A DNA stretch of 45,256 bases from an uncultured Clostridia bacterium (lineage in GTDB: Bacteria > Bacillota > Clostridia > Christensenellales > CAG-917). Position numbers and translations under genes: made by a program. Of the stretch, positions 41,333 through 45,256 are shown one piece after another. Location: assembly GCA_944372795.1 (NCBI GenBank), contig CALWAF010000009.1:1-45256 (forward strand), written 5' to 3'. The notes under the pieces are model-generated. The model searched no databases and was not told where the DNA came from. It saw only the letters and a list, made by a program, of their open reading frames with translations. Positions within the stretch are counted from its first letter, which is position 1; every line of letters starts with the position of its first letter.

Positions 41333-42097
41333 GTGAGGGTGTATGTCGAGGTGGTGCTCATCAACAATCTCGCCGTGGATGCGCTCATCGTCTATGCGGT
41401 GATGCTGGCTCGGCGGCGCAAGGTGCACAAGCTCCGCTTTTTGTCGGCGGTGGCGCTGGGCGCGGCTGTAGCAACGGCGTATCCCGTCCTCCCGGAGTGG
41501 GCGTGCATACTCGTGCGTGTGGCGCTTGCCCCCGTGATGTGCGCGATTTTCGACAGATACGGCAAATTTTCCGACTACATAACTTCTCTGGCGCTGTTTT
41601 GCGCGCTGACCTTTGCGCTGGGCGGCGCGGTGACGGGAATGAGCCACCTCTTGGGGGTGGATCTCGGAGGCTATCTCATCTTGGGAGTGGTGGCGTTTGC
41701 CTCCGTGATGCTGCTTTTTGCGGTGCGGTGCGTGGTGCGGTCGAGGGGACGGACGTGCAGGAAGATATGCGACGCGACGGTGAGTGTGGACGGTGCGGAT
41801 TTCGCGGTCGAGGCGCTTTGCGACACGGGCAACTCTCTCACGGACGCGGTAAGCGGATTGCCCGTCATAATAGTGTCCGAGCGGCTGGCGTGCACCGTGG
41901 ACGGCTGGCACGGCGCAGGACGCGTGCGTAACATCGAAGGATATGTCGAACTGGTCACCGTGAGCGGGAGGGCGAGTCTGCCCATCGTGAAAGTGGACGG
42001 CGTGTGCGTGCGCGGTAAGGTGACGAAGGCGTATGCGGCGCTTTCGGAGCGCAATTTCGACGGCTATGAGGTGATATTGCAAAATACGATGTTTTGA
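41333..42097 (+). CDS. spoIIGA: Pro-sigma-E processing protease SpoIIGA
   Basis: 254 residues. Five membrane segments in the first 135 residues ([21 protein letters not shown] is the typical start) are followed by a cytoplasmic aspartic-protease-like domain with Asp164 in [12 protein letters not shown]. The protein cleaves pro-sigma-E in the mother cell after a signal from SpoIIR in the forespore. GTG 41333 is the likely start; a GTG six bases later is possible. Neither has a well-placed Shine-Dalgarno sequence. sigE follows 115 bp later. Confidence 0.93.
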   Translation: MRVYVEVVLINNLAVDALIVYAVMLARRRKVHKLRFLSAVALGAAVATAYPVLPEWACILVRVALAPVMCAIFDRYGKFSDYITSLALFCALTFALGGAVTGMSHLLGVDLGGYLILGVVAFASVMLLFAVRCVVRSRGRTCRKICDATVSVDGADFAVEALCDTGNSLTDAVSGLPVIIVSERLACTVDGWHGAGRVRNIEGYVELVTVSGRASLPIVKVDGVCVRGKVTKAYAALSERNFDGYEVILQNTMF

Positions 42098-42212
42098 CAC
42101 CCCACGGGAAAAATCGGAGATTTTCACGCGGGACGCGGGAAAGGTCCTGCGGAAGACAAATATTTTGCGGAGCATAGCGTTCGGCGGGATGAAGGAGAGA
42201 AAGGAGAGGATA

Positions 42213-42926
42213 ATGAAAACAAAATTGAGAGAGATCATCGCAAGAATACTGCGGTTTTTGGGCGTTGCAACGCCCGCCACGGTCGACTACATAGGCACGG
42301 GCGACACCCTTCCTCCGCCGATGAGTCCCGAAGAAGAGGCGAAAACGCTGGAAGACTATATGCACGGCGACGAGGAAGCGCGGCTGAAACTCATAGAAAG
42401 GAACCTGCGGCTGGTCGTCTATATAGCCAAGCGGTTCGACAACACGGGAGTGGACACCGAGGACCTCATCTCGATAGGCACCATAGGGCTCATCAAGGCG
42501 GTGGGAAGTTTCAAACCCGACAAAAACATAAAACTTGCCACATTTGCCTCGCGGTGCATAGAGAACGAGATCCTCATGCACTTGCGCAAGACCTCGCGGC
42601 TGCGTGCGGAAGTCAGCCTCGACGAGCCTCTGAATGTGGATTGGGAGGGCAATGTATTGCTGCTGTCGGACGTCTTGGGCACCGAACCCGATGCGATATA
42701 CCGCGATGTCGAGCTGTCGGCGGAGAAAGAAATGCTGCGGGAATCCTTCTCGCGCCTTCCGGAGCGGGAGAGAAAGATCGTGGAACTGCGCTTCGGTCTG
42801 GACGGAAAGGAGGAAAAGACGCAGAAGGAGATAGCCGAAATGATGGGCATCTCGCAATCCTATATCTCGCGGCTGGAGAAGAAGATCGTGTCTTCCCTGA
42901 AAAAGGAGATCGCGAAGCTCGGCTGA
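42213..42926 (+). CDS. sigE: Sporulation sigma factor sigma-E (pro-form)
   Basis: 237 residues. The amphipathic pro-sequence (1 to about 25) ends before [13 protein letters not shown], which matches the processed N terminus of Bacillus sigma-E (YIGGSEALPPP). Region 2 has [28 protein letters not shown] and [14 protein letters not shown]; region 4 has [15 protein letters not shown] and a helix-turn-helix [22 protein letters not shown]. It directs early mother-cell genes. AAGGAGAGG precedes ATG 42213. It stands between its protease gene spoIIGA and sigG, the standard order. Confidence 0.97.
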   Translation: MKTKLREIIARILRFLGVATPATVDYIGTGDTLPPPMSPEEEAKTLEDYMHGDEEARLKLIERNLRLVVYIAKRFDNTGVDTEDLISIGTIGLIKAVGSFKPDKNIKLATFASRCIENEILMHLRKTSRLRAEVSLDEPLNVDWEGNVLLLSDVLGTEPDAIYRDVELSAEKEMLRESFSRLPERERKIVELRFGLDGKEEKTQKEIAEMMGISQSYISRLEKKIVSSLKKEIAKLG

Positions 42927-42984
42927 CTTTTGCTCGCCTTGCGGCATCGGCAAAACGGCGCGTATAAAAAGGCGAAAACCGCCG

Positions 42985-43044
42985 AAACTATTCTAGAATT
43001 GCGTGAAAAGTATAATACTTTTCGGCGTTTTTGAGAACACTTCC
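42985..43044 (+). repeat. 60-bp palindromic element, copy C
   Basis: AAACTATTCT begins it, AAAAGTATAATACTTTT at its centre is a perfect palindrome, and TTTTTGAGAACACTTCC ends it. It aligns without gaps to copies A (3607-3666) and B (25364-25423). This copy lies just upstream of sigG. Confidence 0.65.
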
Positions 43045-43073
43045 TGCTACATACGTCACGCAGGAGGTGTGTT

Positions 43074-43844
43074 TTGCACAAAGTCACGATATGCGGTATC
43101 GACACGAGCACGCTGCCCAAACTCACGGCAAAAGAGAGCGATGAGCTGCTTTCAAGGATCGCGGAGGGCGACGGCGAGGCAAAGGAGCGGTTCCTCCGCG
43201 CCAACATGAGACTGGTGCTTTCGGTGGTGGGCAGGTTTTCCGCTTCGCAGGAGAGCGCGGACGACCTCTTTCAGGCTGGCATGGTGGGCATGTTGAAGGC
43301 GCTGAACAACTTTGACCGCACCTTGGGGATGCGTTTTTCCACTTATGCCGTGCCAATGATAATAGGGGAGATACGGCGTACGCTGCGCGACAGGACGGGC
43401 GTCAAGGTGCCGAGAAGCCTGCGCGACCTTGCGTATAAGGCTCTGAAAGCGAGAGAAAAGCTGACGGAACGCTCTTTGCGCGACCCGTGTCTTACCGAGA
43501 TAGCGGAAGAGATGCACGTCGATCCTTCCGATGTGGCTTGCGCTCTCGATGCCGTAAGCGAGCCCGTTTCGTTTTTCGATCCCGCGTTTTCGGACGAGGA
43601 AGACGGGATGATGCTTTTCGACCGCATCGCGGACATAAAGGAGAATGCGGACGCGTGGTCGGAGCGCATTGCGCTGTCCGAGGCGTTGAAACAGGTGCCG
43701 GAAAGGGAGCTTTCGGTGCTGAAAATGCGCTATTTCGACGGGAAAACGCAGAATGAGATAAGCGAGAGAGTTGGGGTGAGCCAAGCGCAGGTGAGCAGGC
43801 TGGAAAAGTCGGCGGTCGCGCGGCTCAAAAAGTTGATGATGTGA
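43074..43844 (+). CDS. sigG: Forespore sigma factor sigma-G
   Basis: 256 residues. The N-terminal KVTICGIDTSTLPKLT is the sigma-G signature bound by anti-sigma CsfB/Gin. Region 2 has NMRLVLSVVGRFSASQESADDLFQAGMVGMLKALNNFD and FSTYAVPMIIGEIRRTLRD; region 4 has VPERELSVLKMRYFDGKTQNEISERVGVSQAQVSRLEKSA. It drives late forespore genes. The start is a TTG at 43074 with CAGGAGGT seven bases upstream. It lies 147 bp after sigE. Confidence 0.96.
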   Translation: MHKVTICGIDTSTLPKLTAKESDELLSRIAEGDGEAKERFLRANMRLVLSVVGRFSASQESADDLFQAGMVGMLKALNNFDRTLGMRFSTYAVPMIIGEIRRTLRDRTGVKVPRSLRDLAYKALKAREKLTERSLRDPCLTEIAEEMHVDPSDVACALDAVSEPVSFFDPAFSDEEDGMMLFDRIADIKENADAWSERIALSEALKQVPERELSVLKMRYFDGKTQNEISERVGVSQAQVSRLEKSAVARLKKLMM

Positions 43845-43857
43845 AGTGATTTGCCCT

Positions 43858-44163
43858 TCAGAACAGCACTTTGAAGCGCATGCGCGCCCAAAGGGCGCGA
43901 AGCATGACGGAAACCGCCGCGGCAACAGTCTGCGGCGTCTTTTTTTTCGCAGAGTGTATGCGTTCCTCGCTATAAGCATACGGCGTATCATTCGGCGCTT
44001 GATAAACAGGCGGAGCGTTTTTCAACGTACCATTGTGCGCTGCGGTGGGCGCGTTTCTTTCTTTCGGCGAGTCCGAGCCATGGCAGGAAAGGGCGCAGGC
44101 AGTGCGGCAGGTGTCCGCTTTGGCACGATTCGGAGCATCACTTCGGCAGACGATCTTCGTCAT
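43858..44163 (-). CDS. Possible small Cys-containing protein
   Basis: A frame of 101 residues begins inside the ymxH end and has a strong AGGAGG site six bases before its ATG. The first 35 residues hold four Cys, and the rest is Lys/Pro/Ala-rich with a hydrophobic end. The C-terminal third overlaps the terminator hairpin of sigG on the other strand. No family is recognised; it may be a chance frame. Confidence 0.25.
   Translation of the reverse strand: MTKIVCRSDAPNRAKADTCRTACALSCHGSDSPKERNAPTAAHNGTLKNAPPVYQAPNDTPYAYSEERIHSAKKKTPQTVAAAVSVMLRALWARMRFKVLF
43915..43946 (+). terminator. Probable terminator after sigG
   Basis: CGCCGC (43915-43920) pairs with GCGGCG (43932-43937) and is followed by TCTTTTTTTT. 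Confidence 0.6.
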
Positions 44164-44437
44164 CGCAATCCTCCTCTCTGCACACCGAGACGCCGCCCAC
44201 CATTTCCACGAGGATCACGTCGCCGCCTATCTTTACGATGTTGTTCCACGGCACAAAGAGGTTGTCCGAGGACGTGAAGCTCTTGAAAAAGCTCTTTTTT
44301 CCCGGGACGACCAGCCCCAATATCCTGCCGTAGGCGGTGAAGACCATGTCGCAGGTGTGACCTAGCTGTCTGCCGTCCGCGACGTTGACCACCTGTTTTT
44401 CGGCGAGTTCGGCGAAAGTGTACTGCTTGACGTTCAT
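44138..44437 (-). CDS. YlmC/YmxH-type PRC-barrel sporulation protein
   Basis: 99 residues. The PRC-barrel fold is suggested by FAELAEKQVVNVADGRQLGHTCDMVFTAYGRILGLVVPG and FVPWNNIVKIGGDVILVEM. Members of the YlmC/YmxH family are found near sigG or nrdR in spore formers; the function is unknown, though it is linked to sporulation. The last 15 residues are Asp/Glu/Cys-rich. I start it at ATG 44437 after TAAGG; the frame stays open further upstream, but that part overlaps nrdR and its promoter. It is on the opposite strand to its neighbours. Confidence 0.88.
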   Translation of the reverse strand: MNVKQYTFAELAEKQVVNVADGRQLGHTCDMVFTAYGRILGLVVPGKKSFFKSFTSSDNLFVPWNNIVKIGGDVILVEMVGGVSVCREEDCDDEDRLPK

Positions 44438-44497
44438 ACAAAACCTTACGCCCGCCCCGCCGTCTTTATGCAGAAAGGCGATTTTTTTGTCAAATTC

Positions 44498-44526
44498 TTT
44501 ACATTGCGGCGCGTTTATTGTATAAT
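44498..44526 (+). promoter_or_regulatory. Promoter of nrdR
   Basis: TTTACA (44498-44503), 17-bp spacer, TATAAT (44521-44526). A perfect palindrome TTGTATA-ATA-TATACAA (44518-44534) covers the -10 box and the likely start site. Confidence 0.8.
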
Positions 44527-44554
44527 ATATACAATATTCGCGAGGGATAAGGTT

Positions 44555-45034
44555 ATGAAATGCATCTATTGCGGCTGCATGGACAGCAAAGTCATTGACA
44601 GCAGACAGAACGAAGAGGGCACTTCCATCCGCCGTCGCCGCGAGTGCGAAAGCTGCGGCAAACGTTTCACCACCTACGAAACGGTGGAGAGCACTCCCAT
44701 CCTCGTCGTCAAGAAGGACGGCAGCCGTCAGACCTTCGATCCCGGCAAGGTCAAGATCGGCATCATGAAGGCGTGCGAGAAGCGTCCCATCTCCATGACC
44801 GCCATCGACAAGATGGTGACGGACATCCATCGCAAGCTGCTCAATTCGCTGGAACAGGAAGTTTCCTCCAAGTATATAGGCGAGTTGGTCATGGAACAGC
44901 TCCGTCAGGTGGATGACGTGGCATACGTCCGCTACGCCTCGGTGCACCGCCAGTTCAAGGACATCAACACCCTCCTTAACGAGATAGAGGAACTTGTCAA
45001 ACTGAAAGATCAGCTTTCCGACAAAAAGAAGTGA
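44555..45034 (+). CDS. nrdR: Transcriptional repressor NrdR
   Basis: 159 residues, usual length. The zinc ribbon has CIYCG near 3-7 and CESCGKRF near 31-38, with the DSRQNEEGTSIRRRREC segment between them. An ATP-cone follows (about 49-140: ILVVKKDGSRQTFDPGKVKIGIMKACEKR, VSSKYIGELVMEQL, VAYVRYASVHRQFKDI). NrdR senses ATP/dATP and represses ribonucleotide reductase genes. ATG 44555 follows GAGGGATAAGG. A strong terminator lies 57 bp after the stop. Confidence 0.97.
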   Translation: MKCIYCGCMDSKVIDSRQNEEGTSIRRRRECESCGKRFTTYETVESTPILVVKKDGSRQTFDPGKVKIGIMKACEKRPISMTAIDKMVTDIHRKLLNSLEQEVSSKYIGELVMEQLRQVDDVAYVRYASVHRQFKDINTLLNEIEELVKLKDQLSDKKK

Positions 45035-45091
45035 GCGCCTCCGCCCGTCGAAGGCTCCCGTTCCGACGCAAGAAACCTTGATACATTTATG

Positions 45092-45117
45092 AAAACGGAG
45101 CTTTGCTCCGTTTTTTC
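45092..45117 (+). terminator. Intrinsic terminator after nrdR
   Basis: AAAACGGAGC (45092-45101) pairs with GCTCCGTTTT (45105-45114) around TTT, with further T after it. Confidence 0.92.
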
Positions 45118-45181
45118 GTATGGAGTTTTCACAAAAAAGCACCGCAAAGAAGATTCCATACCACAGCGTATTATGGGTAAA

Positions 45182-45256
45182 ATGCCGAGCGGAAAGGGCG
45201 GAGAAGGTGGCACGGAGCAAGAGATTTTCGAGGGATTTTTAGAGAAGGCGACGCAG
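45182..45256 (+). CDS. Possible start of a gene cut by the window edge
   Basis: A frame is open from ATG 45182 (or 45173) to the end: a Gly/Lys-rich start, then TEQEIFEGFLEKATQ. There is no Shine-Dalgarno sequence; TATTAT lies seven bases before ATG 45182, but no -35 box is visible. It is too short to identify. Confidence 0.2.
   Translation, partial: MPSGKGGEGGTEQEIFEGFLEKATQ

Noticed and set aside
43010..43037. TATAAT in the 60-bp element as the sigG promoter
   Set aside because: The same box occurs in the other two copies, which point into convergent genes, and no good -35 box lies upstream. sigG should be read by sigma-F/sigma-G, whose consensus I could not find clearly here.
44438..45220. 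Upstream extension of the ymxH-type frame on the minus strand
   Set aside because: It runs antisense through nrdR and its promoter. The PRC-barrel domain begins at ATG 44437, which has its own ribosome site.

Overview
The window reads as a stretch of chromosome from an endospore-forming, GC-rich member of the Bacillota (class Clostridia or a close relative, probably uncultured). The signs are the Gram-positive division and cell-wall cluster ending in ftsA-ftsZ-spoIIGA-sigE-sigG, an FMN riboswitch, an ECF-type riboflavin carrier, SepF, RsfS and RqcH, plus a MurE carrying the DNPR motif of meso-diaminopimelate-adding enzymes. Gene density is high, many start and stop codons overlap, and I see no rRNA, tRNA, CRISPR array, prophage or transposase gene. 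Family names below rest on motifs read by eye, not on database searches.

Layout. 1-944: a large non-coding, hairpin-rich dispersed repeat (copy 1). 945-3471: a membrane protein of unknown function, then a NadD-YqeK fusion and rsfS. 3677-8876: a small unknown gene, then an FMN riboswitch driving a ribU-tsaE fusion, tsaB, rimI and an alpha/beta hydrolase, followed by a membrane-anchored murF. 8906-12333: ddl, a eukaryotic-type NADP isocitrate dehydrogenase and a membrane protein of unknown function. 12548-18584: a sporulation-type polysaccharide deacetylase, a tandem OB-fold SSB-like protein, a GH36 alpha-galactosidase, then ylmE-type PLP protein, sepF, lspA and rluD in one tight run. 18749-25132: rqcH on the minus strand, then tig-clpP-clpX and engB. 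25496-27289: a metallophosphoesterase and a cysteine-rich spore-coat-like protein, both on the minus strand. 27581-40677: the division and wall cluster mraZ-rsmH-(ftsL position)-spoVD/ftsI-murE-mraY-murD-ftsW-murA and ftsA-ftsZ, lacking murG, murC, murB and divIB. 40699-41272: copy 2 of the large repeat. 41333-45034: spoIIGA-sigE-sigG, a ymxH-type PRC-barrel gene on the minus strand, and nrdR.

How it fits together. Most genes build or divide the cell envelope: precursor synthesis (murA, murD, murE, murF, ddl, mraY), septal synthesis (ftsW, spoVD/ftsI), Z-ring (ftsZ, ftsA, sepF). The cluster passes straight into the mother-cell and forespore sigma factors. A second theme is translation and protein quality control (tsaE/tsaB/rimI, rsfS, rluD, engB, rqcH, tig, clpP, clpX).

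The most unusual points are: (i) two copies of a 0.55-0.9 kb structured repeat whose terminal hairpin keeps its pairing although the stem sequence differs; (ii) a ribU-tsaE fusion that puts the t6A genes behind an FMN riboswitch; (iii) three genes with identical promoter-to-start geometry (TTGnnn, 16 bp, TATAAT-like box, 6 bp, ATG) and no Shine-Dalgarno sequence, which predicts leaderless mRNAs; (iv) a 60-bp palindromic element present three times without gaps; (v) a sigma-K-like promoter in front of the coat-like gene.
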